The translations under genes were made by a program, and so were the position numbers. The notes beneath the pieces were generated by a model, which was given only the letters and a program-made list of their open reading frames with translations, did no database searches and was not told the origin of the DNA. From Galeopsis tetrahit (lineage: Eukaryota; Streptophyta; Magnoliopsida; Lamiales; Lamiaceae), in NCBI GenBank assembly GCA_963675135.1, contig OY776134.1, forward strand, positions 58,547,740 through 58,611,739: a stretch of 64,000 nt of DNA. Reading direction: 5' to 3'. Below are positions 36,401 through 46,529 of this stretch, piece after piece (the first letter of the stretch is position 1; each line of letters starts with the position of its first letter).

Positions 36401-36551
36401 ATTTAGAGACCGACCAAAAATCGGTCTCTGAATATCAGGTACCAAGCGAATAAGGACCACCATAAGACGGTCTCAAATCGGTCTCTAACGTGTGTTGAGA
36501 CCGCCTTTACGGTTTTAAAATCGGTCTCTAATCGAGGCATTTTTTGTAGTG
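33429..36551. mobile_element. Inner CACTA element (3.1 kb), non-autonomous
   Basis: The ends are CACTACAAAAAATGCCTC and its complement, matching for 28 of 29 bases, with a perfect 3-bp duplication CCT (33426-33428 and 36552-36554). Subterminal arrays of GAGACCGATTTT- and GAGACTGATTT-type motifs run about 400 bp in from the left and 250 bp in from the right. The interior has short repeated phrases (AAAAGTATGGGCTAGAATTG-like, 35586-35720 and 35860-35910) and no transposase. Confidence 0.9.
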
Positions 36552-37382
36552 CCTAAATTCCTAAGTTTATATATTTTTCCTAAATTTCGGCAGTGTTACA
36601 TCTAAATCTATCGTATTTTCCCTAGATCTGAATGTAATTAAATTAAAATAGTAATCCATTATTAAATAATTGATTAATAAAAGTAAAACATGAAAATTAA
36701 AATAAAATATTGATTCATACATTTAAAAAAAATTAAAAGTTAAAAAATACAACATTCAAATTAAAACATTATCAGAAATTAAAAGACTACAATAAATTAA
36801 ATTTGGAAACTAAAGAAACTTGTTACTTTAAAAAAAATATTAAAACAATAGTTTATAATTATTATAATTGTACAAAAATAACTCAGCTGAATTTTCAACT
36901 TATAATAACAATTATAAAATTTATAGATATAAACACCTTATTAATCTGATCACGATTTTAATTCATGATTATTCAATAATTATGTTTAATTAATTTGTTC
37001 CCCACATATATATAATTAACAATATTTAACTATTTAATCAATCAAATAATGATAATATATAACCATTAAGTATATATACTCCCTTGCATTCCGGCCCTCG
37101 CCAACTTCCAAAAAACCAATCCCTCGCCACCTGGGTTTCTTCATTTCATGAGGGGTATTAATTTCCCTCGCCAATTTGCGAGGGATTTTGGTACCCTCGC
37201 CAACGCGCTCGTAAATTGGCGAGTGCACTTTTTTCCACTCGCTAATTCGCGAGTGTGATTCCATCCCTCGCCAATTCTAGCTCTCTTTATTTGTACCCCT
37301 CTTTAAATCCTTCGCCAAACAGCAAGGGTTTAATCCCCCTCTTTAACTCCCCTCTTTATTTCAGTAAAATTTTGTAGTGAAT

Positions 37383-39690
37383 GTTGCATGCTTTGACATA
37401 TAAATTAAAAAATTAGAAACATTTCACAAGGTTTTGAAAAGATTCAAGGATCCAAAAATAAAATAGAAGACTTTAGATCATGTGGTTGCAAGTCAAGAGA
37501 CTCGAAAGAACATCTATGTATGGTTGATGGTCATTTGTAGAAGTTGGGGGAATTATCCATTGTGGTTGTTTCAAATCCTAAATTGCAGAATATATGGTTG
37601 ATCGATGGCTGAAGACCAACTATGTCTATAAGTAAAGATCGGAGACTTCAACATTAGACGAAGAATAATAGAGTAGTGTTTATTTGAGTATTGTTGATCC
37701 TACTCAGATATTAGAACCATTATTTTCTCTTGTAGGCTATTTCAAGTGTTAATTGCAACATTTTGAATAACAGACTTATTATTGTGTTAATTAATAGATT
37801 GATATGTCACATTGACAGTGTTTTATATATACTTAACTTTTTAGATTCAATGGGTGTATATTAAGTCTTAATTTCATTTGTAAAATTTATGTTTTAGAAA
37901 ATTTCACATATCTTTATATATGTTCACTTTGATTTAGTGAAGGTTTCATTATAAAACTTGCAGAAATTTACTATTTTATTTTATGTTAAAGTTTAATCCA
38001 ATTTGCAATATGTGTTTTAGTCTTCCATTATTATTATGTTTAATGTTCAAATTCTTGTGAGACTTGGAGGACAATCATGACTATTGGTGGAAATGTGTAC
38101 GCACCAAATTCGGTTAGATTTTATTTTACATTACATAAATAAATATGTAGGTGAGAGGTATAATTAATATATACTACGCTATATATGAAGTACACGGTGA
38201 GATGCAATTATTAAACGATAAAATGTACTATGTCTAGACTTCGAAGACGAATATATATGCATGATTTGTTAATGTGGAATAATATTTGCACCAAATTTGT
38301 AGATCGAGATTTTATATTACAAGGTATTACATTCAATAAATAAAAGAGAAGAGAAATGCAATTAATCATCATAATTAAGTAATATTCAAAGATGAATAAA
38401 TAAATAAAACTAGCTAATTAACAATATTTTAAGATACTACAATACGAACTAAATGCTCCATAAATAAGAGGTGTAATAAAATGTATGGTGAAATCCGTAT
38501 AGATTTACAAGTTAAATTCTAGTGAGACTTGGGAGACGGTCATGATTGCCAAATTCGTGGAGATTCTGCACAAGGGTATTAGTATTACATCCAATAAATA
38601 AATCACATGTATGTGCTAAGTATAATAAATAATCGTTACTCGTTACTTATTTCTTTTTAGTTTATCCTAAAATATAGTCCCTCTTAGTACTTACTTTAGG
38701 GTAAAATGTATAAAATATTTATTTAAAAATTTATAAATAAAAATTTGAATTTTAAATACCTGAATAATATTTTATATAAAAAATGAGGGTATCATTATTT
38801 AGAAATCAAGGGAGTAATATGCAATACAACTAAATGACCAATGGTTGGTGGTAATTTTTTTGAGGTGGTAGATAAGACCATGTCAAACTAAATGTGCAAT
38901 TCATTTTCATCCTTATCTTGAATTTTTTTTTTTTTTTTCTTTTATATCTTAATATCATTCATGCTTGTCACTACGAAATTCATGATTCTTTTACATTGCA
39001 CAACATATTATTACACATTGTGTACCAACTACCAATACATGTACCATAAAAGTGTAATTTATTTCACCCTTATCTTGATATTTTTTTTGTCCTTTAACTA
39101 ACCGCCCACTGAATTTTATGGTTAGCGAGGACAAAAGTTGGCGGCTCACCTCGTTTTGTATCCTTCAAAACTGAGTTGTATTGTTGCAACTTTATTTACA
39201 ATTTCTATTGATAACCAATTTGTAGCTTTTAAATCATGTACATATATGTCTAATACACTTTACTCAGTTTCATAATGAAAATTCATTTTGCTGATAAGAA
39301 AATTAACTATATTAGACGAAGTTAGTCTAATTGATTAAAGACACATTAATTTATTTTAGAAATTTGTTAATTAATATTAATGTATTTTATTGTAAATATA
39401 ATATATATAAATATTATAATTATACATATGTTAGTGTTTTTTATCATAATTTGTTTAGCCCTTCCTAACCTCCGCCTTTGATCACAATTTTTACGACTTT
39501 TAGTTTCACATATACACACAATTCAACTTTTTACTTATTTTATGTATCGGTTATTTCAAGTTACAATGGAACGGAAGGAATAATTTTTAATTTTTTTTTA
39601 GAGGAGGAGTAAAGTTAAAAAAAAAAAAAAACTAAAGGAAAGGGAGATGGAAATACATAAGAAGCATGGCATTATAGTCTTTTAGAAGGT
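37383..39690. other. Intergenic sequence upstream of the NAC gene
   Basis: No gene found. About 38046-38600 contains diverged direct repeats sharing GTGAGACTTGG, CCAAATTYG and ATAAATAAA phrases. The last 400 bp probably include the NAC promoter, but I cannot name a TATA box or regulatory motif with confidence. Confidence 0.4.
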
Positions 39691-39729
39691 GAGGTGTATG
39701 TAGACAAATTTAAAGAAATGATGGATTTG

Positions 39730-39987
39730 TTGGATGGATTGGAGAGAGAGAGAGAGAGAGAGCCTCAAAACAACCTCGTTAGTTGCTTACAAATCACGTT
39801 TCTTTCATTCCCCCTCTCCTCTTCAAACGCCATCTATTTATTGCCCCTCATAATCCTCATGCTCCTTCCTTCTAATTCTCTCTCTCTACTCTCCTCTTCC
39901 TTTACCTTTCTCTCTCTAATTCTGTTATTTCACTCCTCAATTTCGTCTGAATTTCCAACTCTCTGTTTTCCCCTTTTTATCAATTTC
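39730..39987 (+). promoter_or_regulatory. Probable 5' UTR of the NAC gene, with GA and CT tracts
   Basis: A GA microsatellite (39743-39762) and a long pyrimidine-rich stretch run up to the ATG at 39988. Such tracts are usual in plant leaders. No in-frame stop occurs between 39694 and 39988. Confidence 0.5.
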
Positions 39988-41070
39988 ATGGACAACTGTG
40001 TGAAGAGGGATGATGATCTCATGGAATTACCGCCCGGGTTTCGATTTCATCCCACCGATGAAGAGCTCATCACTCAATACCTCTCCAGGAAAGTCGTTGA
40101 TTCCAGCTTTTGTGCTGTTGCAATCGGAGAAGTCGATATGAACAAGGTGGAGCCATGGGAATTGCCTTGTGAGTTCTCTCTCTCTCTCTGTTTTTCTCTT
40201 TTTGCAATTTGCTTTACTGATTAATCTGTTTTTATGAAAAAAGGGAGAGCGAAATTGGGGGAAAAGGAATGGTACTTTTTCTGTGTCCGTGATAAGAAGT
40301 ACCCCACGGGTTTAAGAACCAATCGGGCCACCGCCGCCGGTTACTGGAAAGCCACCGGAAAAGATAAGGAGATTTTCCGGGGGAAAATTCTGGTCGGAAT
40401 GAAGAAAACGCTCGTTTTCTACAAAGGGAGAGCTCCCAAAGGCGAAAAATCCAATTGGGTTTGCCATGAGTACAGACTGGAAGGCAAATTCTCCCATGAT
40501 AAACCAGCTAAGGTAATTAATTAGTTTGTTAAATTTGTTTTTCATAATTTAATTTAATTTAATTTTTGTTTGCAGAATGATTGGGTGATTAGCAGGGTGT
40601 TTCAGAAGACTTCCGGAGGGAAAAAAGTGCACATCTCCGGGCTGGTGAGGGTCAACTCAACCGGAAACGAAACGACGCCGCTTCCGCCACTAATGGATCC
40701 TTCCCGAACAAGACTCGGGCCCGGTGAACCCGATTCGGGCCACGTGCACTGCTTCTCCAACCCAATTCCTCTGCAGAATGATTTCATCAACAATCCCATT
40801 TTGCCATCTTTTGCAAATCCCATGGACTCTTTCTTGCAGCTCCCTCCGCTTCAATCCGGCTTCGGGTTCGGGTTTCAGGACCCATCTATTATTCGGACCT
40901 TCCTTGCTAACTACGGACAGAGTATGAATAATCAAGGAAGGAAACAGAGTGTGTCGCAGGAAACAGAGAATTCTTCAGTTGTCTCCAATCTTGAAATTGG
41001 AAAGAAGCCATTTGAGGATCAACAAGCTCGGGTCGAACCGCAGGATTTGGATTCCATATGGAGTTACTAG
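39988..41070 (+). CDS. NAC-domain transcription factor (ORE1/NAC100 type, miR164-regulated)
   Basis: Three exons (39988-40168, 40244-40512, 40576-41070) give 314 residues; introns are 75 and 63 bp with GT-AG ends. The NAC domain covers residues 14-162: subdomain A LPPGFRFHPTDEELITQYL, B IGEVDMNKVEPWELPW (spliced through W61), C EKEWYFFCVRDKKYPTG to YWKATGKDKEI, D GMKKTLVFYKGRAPKGEKSN and E NDWVISRVFQKT. The variable C-terminal half acts as the activation region in this family and ends LDSIWSY, close to the acidic/aromatic end of the ORE1/NAC100 group. Codons for HVHCFSN (about 251-257) overlap a miR164 target site. By family knowledge these factors bind DNA as dimers and promote leaf senescence or cell-size control. 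The ATG at 39988 was chosen from the usual short N-terminus, although the frame stays open back to 39694. The clade is well supported; the exact orthologue is not fixed. Confidence 0.95.
40739..40759 (+). promoter_or_regulatory. miR164 target site in NAC exon 3
   Basis: CACGTGCACTGCTTCTCCA (40741-40759) pairs with the first 19 bases of canonical plant miR164 with a single mismatch, opposite miRNA position 12. The last two miRNA positions are also unpaired. Pairing at positions 1-11, including the cleavage site between 10 and 11, is complete. The site lies where miR164 targets of the CUC/NAC100/ORE1 group have it, just after the NAC domain. The encoded HVHCFS replaces the usual HVPCFS. miR164 would be expected to cleave this mRNA. 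Confidence 0.85.
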
Positions 41071-41983
41071 AAGATTATATATATATATATAGAGTTACAT
41101 TTATATTTTCAGAATTACAAAGTGTTATCAGGACAATGATTGTGTGTTGATTGTAATGTATTTGACATAAAGTCATCATCTTTCGTGGTTTATTTTCTTT
41201 TGTATGGTATGGTATGTTAATGCAATGTCTAGGCCTCAGTCAATTTTGCATAGTACAGATTGTATTATAAGTTGGAGGGTAAGTGAAACTGATAATTGTA
41301 TTATTGAATCTTCATTCAGAAATAATGGGTTCCAGGGTTACATCATTGAAAATACGATCTTGATCATGTGCATATTTTAATTCACAAAAGTATGATTTGG
41401 ATATATTATATATGGAGTGGGGGCTCAAAATCAGTATCTTAATTCCTCTTTGGGCCGAGTTACGCAGTCAGACCCACTTACATATTATATTGTTTTTTAT
41501 TTTGTTTTGTTTTATCATAATATAAAATTTATGTAATGTCATTGTATATATGATGTGTACTGAATAACAATACATTAATTCAAATATAATAACAAATAAA
41601 ACATCTCGTGTATTACATTATCCCTCGTTGGCTCATTGTGTGCGTCTCAGTTTTTCACATGGTAAATTTAGGTATTTTGTTTCATTATTTATTTTACAAA
41701 GATATATGCCATTACGTGTGTGTGTTTTTAACAATTTTCAAGCTCAAGACACAATTATGAATATATTACCTTACCAATAAACAAAACTCAATTTTTTTAA
41801 ATGATAAAATTCAATTTGAGTTAATTGGTGAATAATTTAATTTTAAATTGATATTATTAAACTTGTAACATAGAAAGTGAGAAATTAATGTATAGGCTTG
41901 AAAATGACTTAATTTTAAATATGAATTTGAAATCCCTCCAACTACAACACGGATTTTGGATTTTAAATTCACTAATTTGAAAC
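41071..41983 (+). other. NAC 3' UTR and following intergenic sequence
   Basis: The 3' UTR probably ends within about 200 bp of the stop; AT-rich candidate polyadenylation sequences lie near 41160-41260. The rest is AT-rich without genes. Confidence 0.4.
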
Positions 41984-41986
41984 TTA

Positions 41987-42988
41987 GGGGGGTGTATTCA
42001 ATTGAGATTCTGTTGAATTTTTTTGGACTTTTAAAATCTGGGGGTATTCAATCCGGATTTTTAAAAGTCTTTCAAAATTTTGAGGTATTCAATACGGATT
42101 TTAAAAAGTCTTTAGAAATCTTTAGGTATTCAACAATCTATGGATTTTAACACTCTATGGATTTCGTTGGATTCTCTTTCAAAAATATAAATAAATTTCA
42201 CTAATCAAAATCTCTTCTAAAAAGTAGAGATTTCAACGGATTCTCTTAGAAGACTCTGAGAAGAAAAAAAAATGTGTTAACTATGTTATTTGATAAGCAT
42301 CACAGATTCTTCACCACCATTATTATCGTGAAAAAAATTACATCTCTGTATTTTAAAATTGTGTTCTTTCTTTAAAAATTACAGTATATCAATTCCCCAT
42401 TACATTACGTGGTGTTCGATATCATCTAAAAGATTTTGGTGGTCAAGGTCGTCACCCCAGAAATGCAAGTCAATCGAATTTTTGGTATTTTCAAATTGCA
42501 ATTCACAAGTTCGCTGGATTACATAACTTTCTTCGAAAAGAAGGTCACTCTGATGAATTTCCAGTCGAATATAAAGAAGATCAAGATTCACTACATCTCG
42601 ACATGAAAGAGGAAAATTTGGAATTGCTTTCTCAAAGGAATTGCTTTCTCAAAGACAACTACAACAAAGAACTTAAGCTAATGCATGGAGAACTAGTATT
42701 GCTATGTGAAAATGAGGCCGAGGTATAACTGTGAAGAAAATGAAGATGAGAATAATAATGATAAATAATAATATTTTTTTTTGAACTAGGTTTTAGGGGC
42801 TTAGTTTATGAAAATCCATGTAAATCAATAAAAAATGTGTATTTCAGAATCCAGTCAAATCTATAAAAATCCATATAAATCAATAAAAAAGTCAGGCAAA
42901 CTCTGCATAGAGTCTATGGATTTTCTAAATCCACTGACTTTTTAAAGTCCAAAAAAATCCAACAGAATCTCAATTGAATACACCCCAC
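41987..42988 (+). mobile_element. PIF/Harbinger element (1.0 kb) with transposase relic
   Basis: The inverted ends GGGGTGTATTCAATTGAG (41989) and CTCAATTGAATACACCCC (to 42986) lie inside TTA flanks (41984-41986 and 42989-42991), the PIF/Harbinger target duplication. The subterminal zones repeat ATTCAAT and TTGGACTTT motifs. The interior encodes a broken piece of Harbinger transposase at 42402-42728, which supports the superfamily call independently. Confidence 0.85.
42402..42728 (+). pseudogene. Harbinger-type transposase fragment (DDE_Tnp_4 family), internally deleted
   Basis: The frame starting near 42402 reads TLRGVRYHLKDFGGQGRHPR, then NASQSNFWYFQIAIHKFAGL, then HNFLRKEGHSDEFP, and ends at TAA 42726-42728. 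Plant Harbinger transposases have RGVRYHL..F, a long stretch with the last catalytic acidic residue, and then AxxxLHNFxR. Here the middle stretch (roughly 40 residues, NLRHASxRNVIER region in relatives) is missing, joining the two conserved blocks. The downstream 40 codons are Lys/Glu-rich and unlike the family. There is no start codon or N-terminal part. Confidence 0.75.
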
Positions 42989-42991
42989 TTA

Positions 42992-43500
42992 GTTTATTTT
43001 GTGTTTCACCCAAATACTGATGCGTATTTTAAAATCTCTTTGTCCAAATGCACCCTTATAGAACAATATTTTTTGTGTTTCTTTCGTATGTTATTTTAAA
43101 AAAAAAATGTACATTTTTTTTTTATTCCAAATAAGTGATACTAATTTTAAAATCTATTTATCAAATGCAGCCTTAAAGCAATATTTTGTGTTTCTTTTGT
43201 ATGTTCTTTTTTTTAAAAAAATAAAAAATTGTGTACATTTAAAATGAATATCCTTCCTTTAAGATATAGTAGGTGTTTTCATTTTATGTTCAAATTTTTT
43301 AAATTTCGACCTTGAAAATTGTATTATAGTCTACATTCCATTATAATTTTTAGAAGAAAATTGCCTTCATATGATGAAAAGAAAAACTCTTTTTTCCATT
43401 GAAGGAAAAATATATAGCGTTGTCGCTTGTGTTTATGGGTTGCGCTTTACCTTTCTACTATAGATAGCATGAGTATTTTGTATTGTATCGGACCTAACAA
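42992..43500. other. Unassigned AT-rich spacer
   Basis: A/T-rich sequence between the Harbinger element and the partial SINE. Two similar phrases about ATTTTAAAATCTMTTTRTC (near 43030 and 43150) suggest a small diverged duplication. Confidence 0.35.
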
Positions 43501-43520
43501 AAAAAAAAAAACTAATGGAC

Positions 43521-43581
43521 CTTCGTGTTCGAGTCATGGGGAGGGAAAAAAGGATGGGTATTTAATTTGTAAACAAAAAAA
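43521..43581 (+). mobile_element. 5'-truncated copy of the tRNA-derived SINE
   Basis: Contains GTTCGAGTCATGGGGAGGG, GGATGGGTATTTAATTTGT and an A-rich tail, matching the 3' half of the SINE at 19961-20090. An 18-bp imperfect direct repeat (ATGGACCTTCGTGTTCGA at 43515 and ATGAACCTTCGTATTCGA at 43582) may be its target duplication. Confidence 0.65.
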
Positions 43582-43706
43582 ATGAACCTTCGTATTCGAC
43601 CCTTTGGATATTGTCATTATGACCAGTCGATAAACATCAACTAGGATTGTGTGATACAGATAGTCATAAAATTTTATAAGAAAAATATAAATATATTATA
43701 TATATA

Positions 43707-44230
43707 AAAGTAGGAGTGTGGTTTTGGTATACAGTTTTTCATACCAAAAAATATTGAAATTATCAAAATATTTTGGTACGATATGATATTGTACTGAAAT
43801 GTTTGGTACAATAACGGTATGAAAAATGATCATACTGCATTATTTCAATATATCAAAATATTTTTGTTATTCGGTATGAAACGGTATACCGAAACCTTTA
43901 TAAAATAATTATTTTATATTTTATATCATTTTTTAAATTAAAATGACTTAAAACTTAAATAATTAATTTTGATATAAAACAATGTTTTAATATTTTCGGT
44001 ATGAATTGGTATACCGATGTCAAATGATGGTTCAATATTTTCGGTATGAATCGATATACTGGTATGGTACAGTATAATGGTATACCGTACCGAAAATACA
44101 GTACAGTATCGATATGAATTTTTTCATATCGAAATTTGTGTTACGGTATCGATCGATATAAATATTTTCAATATCGAAACTTTCGGTATAATATCGGTAA
44201 TGATTTGGTATGGATATATTTCATAACCAA
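43707..44230. repeat. GGTATACCG-rich, internally palindromic repeat (possible hAT-like MITE)
   Basis: Dozens of overlapping motifs such as GGTATACCG, GGTATCGAT and TTCGGTATGAA fill the segment in both orientations. The left edge TAGGAGTGTGG and the right edge, near the complement of TGGAGTTGTGTG, may be degenerate inverted ends. Related GGTATACCG-rich hAT derivatives are common in plants. No target duplication was found. Confidence 0.5.
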
Positions 44231-44260
44231 CATTGCACACAACTCCAGCTCTGTAATATA

Positions 44261-44473
44261 CTCCCTCCGTCCCATTAAAAGCTATCCAATTTTTCTTTTT
44301 TGTCTGTCCCAATGAAAGCTACTCATTTCTTTTTTGGCAACTATTCTCTCTCACATTTCATTATATTCTTCTCTCTCTCAATCACATCACCTCTAATACA
44401 TCTACTTATTATATTAGTATTTCTTAAACTCCATGTCCGGAGCTCATGGGGAGCTTTTCCCAGAACGGAGGAG
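44261..44473 (+). mobile_element. Stowaway MITE, family C (213 bp)
   Basis: The ends CTCCCTCCGTCCCATTAAAA and the complement of CTCCTCCGTTCTGGGAAAAG are flanked by TA (44259-44260 and 44474-44475). A truncated relative is inverted at 52627-52726. Confidence 0.85.
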
Positions 44474-44559
44474 TAATCAAAACTGATCAATATAGATTTT
44501 TGGGTACAATTGTACTTTTAAATTAGAAATTTCTCATTATAATACTTCCAAAAAAATGT

Positions 44560-45816
44560 TTTTTTTTTTTTTTTGATCGGTAAAAGTTATATTATTATTA
44601 TTGGGTATAAGGGATACCCGAGAAAATCATTGTACAGGGTACATCATAAAAAACAGTAAAAGTCTTACACTACACAGATTTCATCTCATACACTGAATTG
44701 GGTCCAACACCCATGTCCTGAAGGAAAGGTTGTTCCGGTTAGGGTATTTGATCGTGAACCAGCTCCATATTTTTGCTCTCATTTCCTCCTTGACTTTTGT
44801 GATCGAGAAGGTTTCGTTCTTGAAGAGTACTGCATTTCTCCATTTCCATATCAGCCAAGCCACACAGAGCCATATACATGTAGCAATCTTTTTTCCATTT
44901 CTACACCTCAATATACCCCCAAATCCTAGGAAGTTGTCCAGAATATTTGACGGAAGTGCTGACGGGGATTTGAGCCACGACAGACATTCCATCCAGACTT
45001 GGTATGTTTGGGGGCATTCCAGAAAAATGTGTCTTTCGGTTTCCTCACTGTTGCCACAGAGTACGCACCTTAAGTCATCGTTCTGGTTGAGGATATTTCT
45101 TCTTCTGAGGTTGGACCTAGTCGGTAATCTGCCCCATAGGAGCCTCCATGCATGGGCCTTGACTTTCGATGGTGCAAAGTTCTTACAGATGATCTTGAAT
45201 CCTTGCATCAGCTTGTCTTCTGGTTGGGTATCTTGGTTTTGGTTGAATAATGTTGAGTACGTCTCTTTTGTGGAGAACTCCCCTGTCTTCGATGCTTTCC
45301 ATTTCCATGAATCTTCAGTTCCTGCTTTTAGTTTGAACCTGTCCATCACAGATAAGAGATCATTAAGATATATTTGTTCCCTGTCGAAAAGTGACCTTCT
45401 CCATCTCCAAGTCCACCTCCACATATTCCCTTCCCAAACTCCCATCCTACAGTTTTCCCTTTGTCTAAACTAACTAAGTATAATCTCTTGAATCTATCCT
45501 TAAGCGTACCTTCCCCAGTCCAGTTTTCCTCCCAAAAGAATGACTTTTTCCCATCCCCTAAGACCTTAGTCAAATTCCCATGAAACCAACCCCCCTCACT
45601 CACACCTATCACTTTTAGAACATCCCTCCACCATAGAGACACCCTCCCCTCCCTACCTGTTGGGAAGAGGCCGAAGCCATCTCCCCAGGCTACCCCATAT
45701 CTAGACCGTAGAACCCTCACCCACAGACTATCCCTCTCATTTATAAATTTCCATCCCCATTTCCCCAATAATGTTTCATTGAAGACCCTAATATCTCTTA
45801 CCCCTAGTCCTCCTAG
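44560..45816 (-). mobile_element. 5'-truncated LINE insertion with poly(A) tail and 16-bp target duplication
   Basis: ACTTCCAAAAAAATGT is present exactly on both sides (44544-44559 and 45817-45832). The minus-strand element between ends in a poly(A) tail (T-run 44560-44574 on plus), the classic outcome of target-primed reverse transcription. The 1,257 bp encode only the C-terminal part of ORF2: a segment with GKWGWKFINERDSLWVRVL and WGDGFGLFPTG (45768-45450), then WRWRRSLFDRE, WKWKASKTGEFSTKETY, AHAWRLLWGRLPTRSNLRRR and the zinc motif C-x2-C-x8-H-x4-C (44681-45445). A frameshift near 45445 separates the two open frames, so no protein is made. The antisense frame at 44730-45473 is a shadow. 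Confidence 0.93.
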
Positions 45817-45832
45817 ACTTCCAAAAAAATGT

Positions 45833-46161
45833 ATTGTTGTGTAATATTATAATTAAAAATAATAATAATTTGAATGTTATGTAAGTTTGTCCATCAATAA
45901 AAAAATAATAATTTAAATGTTATGTAAGCTTGTCCACCAATTTGAAGGTTGGAAATTCTAAATCATTACTTAATTACTTAAATTATCATTCAATTTTAAT
46001 CATATTGATCCATACAGACACACAATACTCAGTAATACCATTACTTAGTGTATTCCATTGTCCCCCTTTCCTTAGTGTATTCCATTGTCCCCCTTTCCAG
46101 TAAAATAGTTACTACCTGAGCCACGGAAGATGTTTTTTACCCAATAGCTACATAAACACAT
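45833..46161. other. Unassigned spacer with a 30-bp tandem duplication
   Basis: The phrase CTTAGTGTATTCCATTGTCC is repeated in tandem at about 46047 and 46072. Otherwise AT-rich sequence without genes. Confidence 0.4.
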
Positions 46162-46162
46162 A

Positions 46163-46529
46163 CTCCCTCCGTCCCATGATTATTTGCACACTTTCTTTAT
46201 TGGGACGTCCCAAAATTATTTGCACACTCTTAATATGAAAATACCCAATAAAATTAATATCTTCCCAATATCATTTTATTTTCAAAATTGTCACTCTTTT
46301 TTTTACAAATATTTTACTTTACACTTCATTAAATCACTCAAAATACCTTAGAGCACCACTACCTAGGCCTTAGGTCCTGGGTTCGAGTCATGGGGAGGGG
46401 AAAAAAAAGGGATGGGTATTTAACTTGTAATAAAAAATAAAAAAAAAAACAAAAAAAAACAACCACTAAATTCACTTTTATTAAAATGTGTGCCGGTCAA
46501 ATTAAACCGTCCAAATAATCCTGAGGGAG
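46163..46529 (+). mobile_element. Stowaway-like MITE interrupted by a SINE
   Basis: The left end CTCCCTCCGTCCCATGATTA and right end (GTCCAAATAATCCTGAGGGAG) are complementary Stowaway ends with TA outside (46161-46162 and 46530-46531). The 46346-46450 SINE sits inside; without it the MITE would be about 260 bp, a usual size. Confidence 0.8.
46346..46450 (+). mobile_element. Partial copy of the tRNA-derived SINE, nested in a MITE
   Basis: Starts within the A-box region (CTTAGAGCACCACTACC) and continues GGGTTCGAGTCATGGGGAGG, GATGGGTATTTAACTTGTAA and a long A-rich tail. It matches the full-length copy at 19961-20090 almost base for base apart from the truncated head. The target duplication is not clear. 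Confidence 0.75.

Larger units (their letters stand above)
31099..37379. mobile_element. Outer CACTA (En/Spm-type) element, 6.3 kb, non-autonomous
   Basis: It begins CACTATAAAAAACAG and ends in the complement of CACTACAAAATTTTACTG. The 3-bp flanks are GAT and AAT, an imperfect duplication. Short subterminal repeats, typical of CACTA elements, are plain: GCGAATTAAAGAGGG-type units at 31215-31310 and CCCTCGCCAATT-type units at 37090-37290, in inverse sense. No TPase or TNPD-like open frame is visible. It contains a MULE (31643-33290) and a second CACTA element (33429-36551). Confidence 0.75.

Noticed and set aside
44730..45473. 247-codon open frame on the plus strand
   Set aside because: It is the antisense reading of the LINE ORF2 remnant; the minus strand has the recognisable zf-RVT domain and this frame matches nothing known.
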